DNA from: Chrysoporthe austroafricana
Lineage: Eukaryota; Ascomycota; Sordariomycetes; Diaporthales; Cryphonectriaceae
Assembly: GCA_001051155.2 (NCBI GenBank)
Contig: JYIP02000009.1
Coordinates: 434,001-498,000 of the forward strand
Length of the DNA stretch: 64,000 bases
Direction: 5' to 3'
The translations under genes and the position numbers were made by a program. Shown in pieces: positions 13,185-23,058 of this stretch (positions are counted from its first letter, which is position 1; each line of letters begins with the position of its first letter). Below the pieces are notes generated by a model, which saw only the letters and a list, made by a program, of their open reading frames with translations, did not search any database and was not told the DNA's origin.

Positions 13185-15052
13185 ATGAATGCTGCCCGGC
13201 TCAGGCGCCTCGGTTCGCAGCTATTCACAAGGTTGCGAGAAACCATGCAGCCGACCTACGCGGGCGCACTGTCGCAACAGCAGCCGCAACACGGCCCCAA
13301 TGGCAGCGCAAACGGCCAGCAGGTGCCCATGACCCCGACCGCGATGAGCAGGTGGTCCGTCGCGACGAAGCAGCTGCCTCCCGTGGACCAGATCAAAGCC
13401 CTACATGTCTACGACTTCGACAACACCCGTAAGCATGCCAATCGTCTTCCTGTGATCCCCAGGGTTTATGGCCCCGCTGACCCAGCTGCTCCCCCGTCGC
13501 AGTCTTCAAGACCCCCCTCCCCAACGTCAAACTCTGGAACGGCTCGACGATTGGCCTCCTCTCCAACGCGGACGCCTTCGCCAACGGCGGCTGGTGGCAC
13601 GACTCGCGCATCCTGGCGGCGACGGGCGAAGGCCTCGCGAAGGAAGAACCCCGGGCGTGGGAGGGCTGGTGGAACGAGAAGGTCGTGGAGCTGGTGCAGC
13701 TGAGCAACAAGCAGAAGGACGCACTATGCGTGCTACTCACGGGGCGCTCCGAGTCGGCGTTCGGTGAGCTGGTCAAGCGGATCGTGGCGTCAAGGGGCCT
13801 GGAGTTCGACATGGTCTCGCTGAAGCCAGCGGTCGGGCCGAACGGAGAGCGCTTCACCAGCACCATGAACTTCAAGCAGATCTTCCTGCGCACATTGATG
13901 GAGACGTACAAGAGCGCAGAGGAGATACGCATATATGAGGACCGGCCAAAGCACACCAAGGGTTTTCGCGATTTCTTAAACAACTACAATGCGGCCCAGC
14001 GCGGTCCGAACGCTGTGAGGAATCCTATCCTGGCAGAGGTGATACAGGTCGCAGACATGTCAACAAGCCTCAACCCAGTGGTGGAGATCGCAGAGATCCA
14101 GCACATCATAAACGACCACAACGAGGCAGTAGCGAATCGCACGTTCCGCGGAGACAGACTGCTGATCAAGAAGACGGTCTTCTTCACGGGGTACATGATC
14201 AGTCCAGCAGACACCAAGCGCCTTCTCTCCCTCGCATCAATACCAGCAGGGGTTCCTGAGACAGAACTCAAGTACCACGGCAACAACATCATGATCTGTC
14301 CCCGTCCTTGCCCCGCCCCCATCCTTGAAAAGGTCGGCGGCATGGGTGCCAAGATGCGCTGGGCCGTTACGGGCGTCGCCTGCCTCGACAACAGCATCTG
14401 GGCCGCGTGCCTGCGTCCCGTCCCCGATGGTGCGCGCTTCCACACCGAGAACCCCTCTCCGTTAGTGGTTCTCGCGCTGAGGAAAGGCGCGAAGCCGATC
14501 GACGCGGCGAAGATCAAGAACTGGCAGCCCGTCCCGCCCGACAAGGCCTTCGAATTTGACACGACAGTCGGCGAGAAGGTCCTGCTCCGCATCGAGCAGG
14601 ATCACCCGGGTGAGAACTCCTATGAGAGCTTATTTCCGCACAAGGGCACGGGCAAGCGAAAGCATGTCGGTGGTGATGACTCGCCGGCGCGCCGTGGCGA
14701 TCGTGGTGGGCACAATAATCCACGGGGCGGCAACCTGCATGGTGGCCGGGGTCGCGCCGGTTTCAACAACTACCGCGGCGGTGGCGGTGGCGGTGGCGGC
14801 GGCGGATATCGCGGGGGGCCTAAAGGGGCCAACCGAGGTGGGCCGCGAGGTGGTCGGAGTGGTGCTCGGAGCGGAAGGGCAGGGGGTGCACGACACTACC
14901 ACTCCCTCGACGACGTCGGCAAGGGAGAGTTCGGCAGTGGCGCATCGCCTGCTATGTACGACGATGCGCCTGGGACCGGACAGTGGGCGTCGTCGTTCAA
15001 CTCGAACCGATCAAATGGTGCCGGAGGCGGTGACGCGGAGCAGTACTACTAG
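13185..15052 (+). CDS. HAD-domain 'Swiss-army-knife' RNA-repair-like protein with RGG tail
   Basis: Two exons, 13185-13428 and 13503-15052, with a 74-nt GTAAGC...GCAG intron, encode 597 residues. The splice junction creates the HAD motif I DFDNTLF (first Asp about residue 77). Downstream blocks such as LLTGRSESAFGELVKRI and IRIYEDRPKHTKGFRDFL fit the HAD_SAK family, HAD domains found in multi-domain RNA-repair proteins and in many fungal proteins of unsettled function. The C terminus is a glycine/arginine-rich RGG region (about 485-560), usual in RNA-binding proteins. An alternative start is the ATG at 13245. The biochemical activity is unproven: HAD fold suggests a phosphatase. A long in-frame open stretch follows the stop codon (separate entry). 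Confidence 0.85.
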
Positions 15053-15427
15053 AAGAAGCATTCTGCAGCCACACCGTCGACTGTCACAAAGGCTACGGCC
15101 TTGCAAACCAACAGTACTAAGCTCACACGGGTCCGGGACCAAGCGCCATTCTTCTCGGGTCCGGAAGACTTAAGAAAGGCTTCAGCTGCACCAATGCGCA
15201 CGACCACCGGCGAAGTCATGGACGTTGCTGTGGAACCCTGCTCGGGAAGCAGCACGAACGCAGGACATGATGTCCTCGACGTCGCTGGGGCCAGCACCAG
15301 CGCGAAGAAGAGCATCGAAGACGTCGAAATGATCGACGTGGGCGCAGCGCCTACCGGGAATCCTTTCTCACGGTTCGTCTTCAAGCGCCGCGGCCAGCAG
15401 AGCAACGTAGACCATACCATAGAGTAG
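15053..15427 (+). other. In-frame open extension behind the TAG stop of the HAD/RGG gene
   Basis: Directly after the TAG at 15050-15052 the same frame stays open for 124 more codons to TAG at 15425-15427. The encoded segment is Ser/Thr/Ala-rich and then acidic (KKSIEDVEMIDVGAAP), ending with NPFSRFVFKRR and a short tail; it reads like a protein tail rather than random sequence. Simple intron solutions that would skip the stop while keeping the frame were not found: the only in-frame pair is 39 nt, too short. It may reflect readthrough, a CAG-to-TAG change, a base error, or chance. Confidence 0.4.
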
Positions 15428-16221
15428 GAGAAGCGAAATCTGCAACAACACAGAGCGGAATAAGCGCTATCTGCCTCGCGGGACCCCTGGCCCCGTAGAA
15501 GGCGCGGCATCCATACACGCGCGAGGAGCAGAGCACCGATTTTGGGAGAGCCTGATGGAGGCGATGAACACAAAGCTAACTCATGCCAATTACTCACGCT
15601 AGAAAATCCGCACGCGGTGGCTGATCATGATAGCATGGAGGAAGACATAAACGAGATATCGCTGCGCTGAAATTTCCTGAAACTTACCGCACTCATCCAT
15701 CTGCGTGCCGTCTGACATAGTCGGCAGTTAGTATAAGAAAACAAGAACAAAACAAGGCAAGGCGTTGTGCCTACGAATATAAAAGGTAGCATCGGTCGCT
15801 AAGAATGAGGTTCTGAGCAGCATCATATCATCTAGCGTAGCTTTTTGAGGATTGTATTGTAGCTTATGTGCTCGCGAGTATCAGTGATACAAATGGAAGA
15901 CTCATTACGCCTTAGGGTGAGCTTAACTGACACACCATTGCGATCGCTGCTTAATGACGCCCAGTCGCTACACAGTAATCAGACATACGACTTGAAGGGG
16001 CACACAGGCTGAGCACAAGTCTACAGTGATATCTTGACGCGCCGGGACGAACCACATTGCGGCCGGAGACTCGAGGGAGGTGCATTCACAAACGATGGAG
16101 TTTCTCCGTCAGGACTTCTTCGCAACTCCACATTCAATAGTCTGTCTACCCGTCTATGTGATCTTCCCCGCTCCCACCCTCCGCAATGGCAAAGCCACAA
16201 GCCGGACTGGCAGGGCTCTCT
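15428..16221. other. Convergent intergenic region
   Basis: Lies between the HAD/RGG gene (+) and threonyl-tRNA synthetase (-). From about 15600 to 16020 it is AT-richer and has no open frame of note. Confidence 0.5.
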
Positions 16222-18748
16222 CTACTTCTGCTGCACGGGCAGCTCCTTGGCATCCGCCTTGCTCGCCGGGAAGGGGTTGTAGATGCCGTAGTCGTTCTTG
16301 AGCTTGACGAGCTTCTCGATGGCCTCATCCAGGGCCACGGGCGAGCCTCTGGACTGGGTGTCCGTGTCGTCTCTGTAGCGGATGTTGACCTGGCGGTTCT
16401 TCATCTCCTCGTCACCAACAACTAAGAGGGGGGAGGATATGTTAGTAGCTGTACAACTCTGAGCTGTGTAATGCATCGGTCCGGGGGAGAGGGGGGAGGC
16501 TGGCTCACCAAACACGAAGTTGTACTGCGCCAACTGCGCCCTCCTGATCTTCTTGGGCAGCGTCTCGCCCGAGAAGTCCACATCGATCCACATGTCCTCC
16601 GCCCAGAAGATCCTCTTCACCTCCTCGGCGTAGTCATAGAAGCCCTTTCCGACGGGGATCACCATGATCTGTCTCGGGCTGAGCCAGAAGGGCCACTTGC
16701 CGCCGAAATGCTCGCACAGGATGCCCGTGAACCGTTCGATGGAGCCGGCCATGGCGCGGTGGATGACGACGGGCCTGGCGCAGCCTGTGGTCAGGGGCTT
16801 CTTCGTCGCACGCGGAGCCTCCTTCGCCGTGGTGGGCTCGGCTGCGACGGGTGTCGGGTCGGGCTTAGCGGCGGCAGCTTCCTTCTCCTGCTTCTCCAGA
16901 GCCTTGGCCTGAGCGCCCTCGGGGGTCATGTACTCGAGGGAGAAGTTCTCGGGCTGGACGAAGTCCAATTGAGCAGTAGCGCACTGCCACTCTCGGTTCA
17001 GGCTGTCCACGACTTTGATGTCGATCTTGGGTCCGTAGAAGGCACCGTCACCGGGGTTCAGCTCCCACTTCATATCGTTCTTCTGGGTGAATTCGTCCAG
17101 AGCCTCCTTCAAGGATGCCTCTGCCTTGTCCCAGGTCTCAATCTCGCCCATGAAACCCTCAGGCCTCGTGGAGAGGTGCAGCTTAAACTTGAGGCCAAGG
17201 ATCGTGTAGAACTGCTGCAGGAATTCGAAGATGTTGTCCATCTCCTGCTTGATCTGGTCATGACGGCAGAAGATGTGTGCATCATCTTGCTGGAATCTCC
17301 GTACACGGGTCAGTCCTGACAGCGCACCGGAAGCCTCATTTCGATGCAGCACACCGAAATCTGCCAAACGCAGGGGAAGTTCTCGGTGAGAGCGTTCTCG
17401 GTGCCCGAACATGACAAAGTGGGAGGGACAGTTCATCGGCTTGAGGCCGAAGTCCATGTCGTCTATCTTCTGGATGAACATGTCATCCTTGTAGTGCTGC
17501 CAATGCCCTGACTGCTTCCAGAGATCCGCATTGAACAGGTTAGGGGTGATGACTTCCTCATAGCCCCTCTTGCGGTATTCCTTCTTCAGGTACGTCTGAA
17601 TACTGGTGTATATACGGGCGCCGTGAGGCAGCCAGAAGGCTGAGCCGGGGCTGACAGGGTCGAAGAAGAAAAGTTCCTGGTCCTTTCCAATCTTGCGATG
17701 GTCTCGCTTCGCAGCCTCCTCAAGCATTTTTTTGTGCTCGGCCATCAGCTTCTTGTCGGGGAAGCTGACACCGTAGACACGCTGAAGAGAGTCATTTTCT
17801 TGGTTGCCCAAGAAATAACTGGCCGAGTTCTTGAGAATGGAGAAGGCTTCTATCCTGCCGGTGTCGGGCACGTGAGGGCCTCGGCAGAGATCGATCAGCG
17901 GGCCATTACGATAGACGGTGGTGGAAGTTCCATCGGGGATCTTGTCCTTGATAATGTGTTGCTGGAGAATCACCAGTCAGCAGATAGATATCAATCGCAC
18001 CCACCGTGAATCTCCTTACCTTGTATTTGTTGTACTTGAACATGTCCAGCAGCTCCTCCTTGGTCATGACCAGACGCTCGAACTTCTGCTTCTCCTTAGC
18101 GACCTTAGACACGATCGTCTCGAGGGGTTTCCAATCCGATTCCTGGACGGCCGCTCCGTCGGGAAGTGCCATCTCGTAGTAGAATCCAGCGTCGATAGGA
18201 GGCTAAAACGCTTCTGGTCAGAACTCTGCCGCCTCCAGTACATGGTCTCCCGAGGAAATGTACGCATTGCTTACTCCTATACACAGAGAGCAGCCAAACC
18301 GGCGCTCACAGGCTTCACCCAGAACATGTGCGGAACTGTGCCAGAACACCATCTTGCCCTTGGGGTCGTTGAAGTCCAGGAGCTCCAGCTTACAGCTCGC
18401 CTCGAGCGGCCTATCCAGATCCCACAGCTTCTCGTCGTCCCCGTCCAGCCTCGCCACCACCGTCTTCTTGTACAGGGACTTGGAGATGCTGAGGGCGATC
18501 TCGCCAGGCGTCGTCTCCCACGAGGTGCCCTCCCTAACAGCGCCGTCAGGCATGGTAATCTTGATGGGCTCGCGGGGCTTCTTGGCGATCTCCTCATCCT
18601 GCTTGGCCTTCAGGCGGTCGAAGAGGTCGAGACGGTCCTGCAGGAAGGAAGGGGGAGGCTGCATCTCGAGGGGGGCCGAGTCCTCGGCCTTGGAAGCGGC
18701 CTTCTTCTCCTTCTTGGCCTTCTGGGGCTTTGCTGCTGCGTCCGCCAT
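16222..18748 (-). CDS. THS1: Cytosolic threonyl-tRNA synthetase
   Basis: Four exons on the minus strand, 18748-18275, 18202-18020, 17961-16509 and 16421-16222, encode 769 residues. The enzyme charges tRNA-Thr. Domains in order: charged N-terminal extension (Lys/Ala-rich), TGS domain (about 60-125, [19 protein letters not shown]), editing domain with [10 protein letters not shown] and [12 protein letters not shown], class II catalytic core with [12 protein letters not shown], motif 2 in [14 protein letters not shown] and motif 3 in [11 protein letters not shown], and the anticodon-binding domain ending in [18 protein letters not shown]. There is no mitochondrial presequence at the chosen start, so the product should be cytosolic. 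An insert of some 45 residues rich in Ala, Lys and Pro lies just before motif 3. Introns are 72, 58 and 87 nt. Confidence 0.97.
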
Positions 18749-19437
18749 GTTTCGTTGTTTGGGACAGAATTGATCAGTATGGGTGAGGTGAACAGCGAGG
18801 TTTCGAGGAGCACCACCACGCGTTATGAGGCGTCTGGCGGGCCGGGGTTGCTGGTGAGTCACGAAGGCGCAGGTAAGGTGTAGAAGATGCCCCGGCGCTG
18901 CTCAACTGGCGTCTCGAAAATCGTGGCCTCCAATTGCAGGATTAAGGGAACTGCCCCGCGCCAGGCCTGGCTGCATCACCCCTCCAAAACTCCCGGCATG
19001 GTTCAGGGGTCTGCGTTCCCGCTGGTTCCTGAGCTTGGGCCATGCTGCCATGTCACCCACTCACCCACCGTCCTTCCCGACGTCTCTTGTTACCCTAATC
19101 TTCTATGTATAATACCTCTTCCTACGCTCGTACAAGAAAGATCACCTGAACACATATCATTCCTAAATTAAGTCGACGCATGTGAGCGGCATACGGCGAC
19201 GACGCATGAACGTGAGACCCAGGCGAGAGATAGAAACAACATTCAGTCTCGGAAGTCCTTGGTTTCTGGACGCTCTCCTGCCAATTCCTTGACAGGGCTC
19301 GCGCATCTCTAGGTACGTCAGATTTGTAGGATCTTCTAAAAGATTAATAACGTTTTCTTGTCAATCTGCGAGTAATCGATTACTAGCTTCCTTTTGGTCT
19401 CTTGCCTAATCCTTCATTCCCCCATCCGATATGTCGC
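18749..19437. other. ThrRS promoter and start of an AT-richer island
   Basis: The first 150 bases are the synthetase leader and promoter. From about 19080 the sequence becomes AT-richer and leads into a region of gene relics. No gene is supported. Confidence 0.5.
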
Positions 19438-20520
19438 TCATGAGGTGCTAAACGGCACGCTTTCCAGGAGCCTCCAATCCGCCTCCTGCTCCGTCACATC
19501 AAGCTGCCCACCACTGTCGGGAATCTGCCACTCTTCTATCGCCGTCCCGTTGCTCTCGTGTTCCATGTAGACCCTTTTGTCCATTATGCTCATGTTGCTA
19601 CTGAACGTCATCGCCCCAGACGTCGTGGTCAGCCCGAAATACAGGCAGCCTTCTTGTAGTAATCAGTGGCTCGACGCGACTCTGCAGCGGAACGAAGTCA
19701 CACAAACAGTTCCATGACACCAATATCAGATTGTTCGGGTCTTAGGACAAGAACAGGACCAGGCACATGAGGTAAGAGCCGGCGTCTCCCTGTACGGCAG
19801 GCGGGCAATGTGACGTTGGTGAAGTAGTTCCGGCTATCTTGAGTAATCACGCAGAGCGGCGTATGAGGCGTTGACCCATGATCTGTTGCTGAACAGGGAC
19901 CTAATGATAAGCTGAGGACTTGGATCGTTAAGGGTTCATCACCTGCTCTGTGGGCTGCCGAGCACTCCCGTCTCGACGTTATAAGAATACTGCACCATAT
20001 TTCCGTCTGCGTTCTCTACATACAACAAGACGTCAAGTCCGTTTCCGACCACTGCGGCTATGAGCGGAGAGCAATCTTCGATCAAAAACTGCAGCTATAT
20101 TCTAGTCCAATATTTGGCTACAGAGCCGTTCTGGTTGTATATTGCGATGCTTAGAGATTTAGCGCTGCGCCTCTGGAAGAATATCACAAGATATCCGATT
20201 TGGGCGTTCAGGTGCTTGATACCAGCACGAGAATAGCAAAGAAGCGTCGTCTGTCGTGTAGATATTTCAGAGAAGTATTGCTGTGTGAGATTGGACTGAG
20301 CGACGACAACCCAGGTAGAATTTGAGGCGGCCTTAGACTGACCAGATTCGAATCCAGCACAACGCCTCGCAATAGCTTCGGGGTTTCGTAGCTTTGAACA
20401 CTCCCACGCTCCATATCCCTAACGACCACAGTTAAAATACTCAAACATGTGCCTATCAAGAGCATTGCTGTAAGTATTCCGTAGGCAAAGGACAGTATTA
20501 TTGGAGGCGGATGAAGACTG
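19438..20520 (-). pseudogene. Decayed membrane-anchored beta-propeller-like gene
   Basis: Protein-like pieces occur one after another on the minus strand but in different frames. First a hydrophobic helix near 20500-20420 (FAYGILTAMLLIGTCLSILT). Then, shifted, 107 open codons from 20418 to 20098, with STWVVAQSNLTQQYFSEI and GYLVIFFQRRSAKSLSIAI. After TAG at 20097-20095 the same frame stays open to 19942 (NGLDVLLYVENADGNMVQ). Further pieces follow (RNYFTNVTLP) down to the last stretch, SIMDKRVYMEHESNGTAIEE, which ends at the stop 19438-19440. The repeated beta-strand pattern after one membrane helix resembles fungal membrane proteins with lectin-like propellers; that assignment is a guess. Frameshifts and stops argue for a pseudogene, though one splice-like GTGATG...CAACAG pair exists near 19940. 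Confidence 0.45.
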
Positions 20521-20743
20521 TAGGCTGAGAGCGGACATCTGGTTGCCTATCTTTTCCATAGTTTTGGTGATAGACTTCAAGAAATTTTTTGACTCTTGTA
20601 CTCTGCGTCGGAATCACCATCTTCGTCATGATAATCCATAACTACAACGCGCCCATACCGAATGCACAATCCTTTATCAAAATCAAAACAGTATCGAAGT
20701 TGCAGTCGTCGGTGATTCCAACCCGGCCAGGTGGGAGTTTGCG

Positions 20744-21076
20744 CTAAGTGAAAAGAATGTCTTCTACGCGTGCTTTGAGGTTCATATCTATCTCCCCATC
20801 GACCAGTCTGGCGAGGACTTGGTTTATGAGCACAGAGCGGAGTTTAATACCTGAGACTTTGCGGCAGAGTTTCTCAGCACGTCGCAAGTACTTGCCCAGC
20901 GGCTCGCTATTTCGCCGCTGAAAGTCAACGAATTCTCTCATCGTCGCAGACTGGATGGCAGTGCCTTGAATCTCTGGGAACCGTTCCTAATCCTTCAGGT
21001 CGTAAGGGCTCTGGCCCGTACCTCCGAAGCTTTCTATGATAGTCCTATTCGGTACACTATAGTAAACATTCTCCTC
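20744..21076 (-). pseudogene. Retrotransposon gag-like relic
   Basis: The minus strand is open from 21076 to 20744 except for TAG at 20989-20987, in the context DLKD-stop-ERFPEIQG. The following segment, FVDFQRRNSEPLGKYLRRAE, has the look of fungal LTR-retrotransposon gag proteins. TGG-to-TAG is the expected change if repeat-induced mutation acted on this strand. No long terminal repeats, protease or reverse transcriptase could be recognised around it, so it is a fragment. Recognition is from remembered pattern only. Confidence 0.4.
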
Positions 21077-22115
21077 CTACGAAACATCAATGATTACACA
21101 TCTTTTCTATACTGAGAGGGACTATTCCTTCTAAATTCGAGCGGGGAAGAAGCAACCGCCTGCAGAGAGAGTAACCAGCTGCTGCCGTAAGTGGCGTCAC
21201 TGGCTTGATGTCTACACTCTCGACCGCTATGTCCAAGACAACCCATCACCAGCTGCTCGAACTCTAGGACAACTCACACGGTCCGCGATGCCTTGGCTGG
21301 CTGGGTGTATACACGATACTGGCTCACCCCCCGGTGTCAACCCAGTGCAGACTTCGGATGCTCATGTTGGCCACCGCAGTGGCTGAGCTGGCGCCCTTCT
21401 CCTTCCCATTACATTAGCGGGTATGGCTTGCATACCAATAGCCCACCCCTAGAACGGCAGCAATGGCGACCTCGATAACCGCCACCCTCGAACTGACAGA
21501 GATCCAGCAGCGCTTGCGCGGTACAAGCCACACCGCGGGGCGTGGCACAGACTTCCCCGGATCGTCATGTGCATTGCCTTCCGGGGACGGCGGCTTGAGA
21601 TTGATCGCTGCCGTGTCCGCGCGGATAACCCACAGCTCAGAACCGTGCTGATACACTTCAAGCCCGCTGTCGAAGCTTGCTGGGCCCACATCGAGATCAC
21701 TGTACTCAGGTAATGAGACTGAGCTGCGTAGTGGCTAGAAGGTCACCCGGCAACACGTACGGACGAAGGGAGACCTCCCATCGAACTGGTCTACGAGGCT
21801 GGACAGGCTTCGCCACTTGGAAGTACATTTCGGCTCTGATGGTTCCAGTCCTACAGGCGCTTGAGTTGACTAGACTTGCCTAGAAGTTGCCCCTAATCTT
21901 GAGTTTATTGCAGTGTGACACAACGTCAGCAATGTCTGAGACGCCGCAAACTCACCCGTGCATGCTCGCCAGTCACAAGTCCTGCGCCTAAAACCTATCT
22001 GCGACCTCGTATATGCACTGGCTCCCGGCTGGCGGTACCCTCGATGGGAGAGATCGCCCTTGGTGGCAGTACAGCACTAGACATGATGGGGGCCGCGGGC
22101 CTATCCGGGTGTTAA
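21077..22115. other. Relic-type intergenic sequence
   Basis: AT-richer sequence between the gag-like relic and a short plus-strand open frame. Several open frames of 60-90 codons overlap on both strands, none convincing. Confidence 0.4.
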
Positions 22116-22439
22116 GGGGGGGTCTCTGCAGCAGACAAATCGAAATTCATTGCGGGCCACTGTCTCGACGTGGCTATCCTCAGCGAGAAGGTAGCAAGGC
22201 TCAAAGACGGCCTCATAGAAGCTCGTCACGATCATGGGAACAAAAGGGAGAAGTCGCAGGGAAGGCGGAGGGATGGATACAATCCAGCTGAGTGGATTAT
22301 ATATTTCCAGCCACCTGGTCAAGAGACATACGAGGCGGAAAAGATGACCGATCAGTATTATCGAGTATTGACTGTTGTGAGCAGGGAGGAAAATAGCAGG
22401 ATCTTGGTACAAGACTACGAGAGAAAACCGGTGACATGA
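22116..22439 (+). other. Unidentified open frame, possible gene fragment
   Basis: Between TAA at about 22114 and TGA at 22437-22439 the plus strand is open for about 107 codons. The second half has a natural composition (EWIIYFQPPGQETYEAEK, YYRVLTVVSREENSRILVQD). There is no ATG at its start and no family is recognised. It may be the last exon of a lost gene or part of a mobile element. Confidence 0.25.
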
Positions 22440-23058
22440 TATCGCTATCCACAGAAGAAAGCAACAGCGGTGCCTATCCGCCAACCTATACCTACTTTCT
22501 TCAAGAGTAAGATAAGATCAGAGGGCTGATTCTAATGTAACGAGGAATGTCATTATTTTATTTGTTTATTTAAATTTATTAATTTTACTTTTTCTCGTAT
22601 AAAACGGGGTAGGAGCTTGCTGCTCGTCGTCTGTTGCGGCTCGTCTATAGGGCCCGCTCCAGGGCCTGCGGCAGCCTCGCAGTGCATATAATTAGTGGTC
22701 CCCGGGTGCCCGGTCAACTGGATATTAGCGCGGCGGACGCGGGAAGAACCGGTGGTCCTTGCCCCCTGCGCGCCCACGCGCCCACTGGCCCACTCGCCCT
22801 GCCGCTGCGCTGCAGCCGCCGCATTCCTCGTCGGGCCCGCTGACGACATTTCGGCGCACGCGTGAAAGGTTTCCCCGGAGATATAAACCGTCCAATCTCC
22901 AGCTCCGCGCCGCAATCAAACCCACGAGCTCGGCCCCGCCCCCTCCTCCCAGGGCTTCGTTCACCCAAGTCGCGTCCCCCGTTCAGAGGTGCGTCCCTTC
23001 GAACACGGCCTCCGTCGCCCGCACAGCCTATCGGTCGACGGCCGGCCGACGCCTCGCG
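22440..23058 (+). promoter_or_regulatory. Promoter and leader of the F-box gene
   Basis: Base composition changes sharply from AT-rich (around 22545-22600) to GC-rich. The last 300 bases stay open in the frame of the F-box protein but contain no ATG, so they are treated as leader. Confidence 0.45.

Noticed and set aside
15030..15114. A hidden intron that would remove the stop of the HAD/RGG gene
   Set aside because: The GTGACG...CAACAG pair gives 85 nt, which shifts the frame; the in-frame alternative is 39 nt, too short for a fungal intron.
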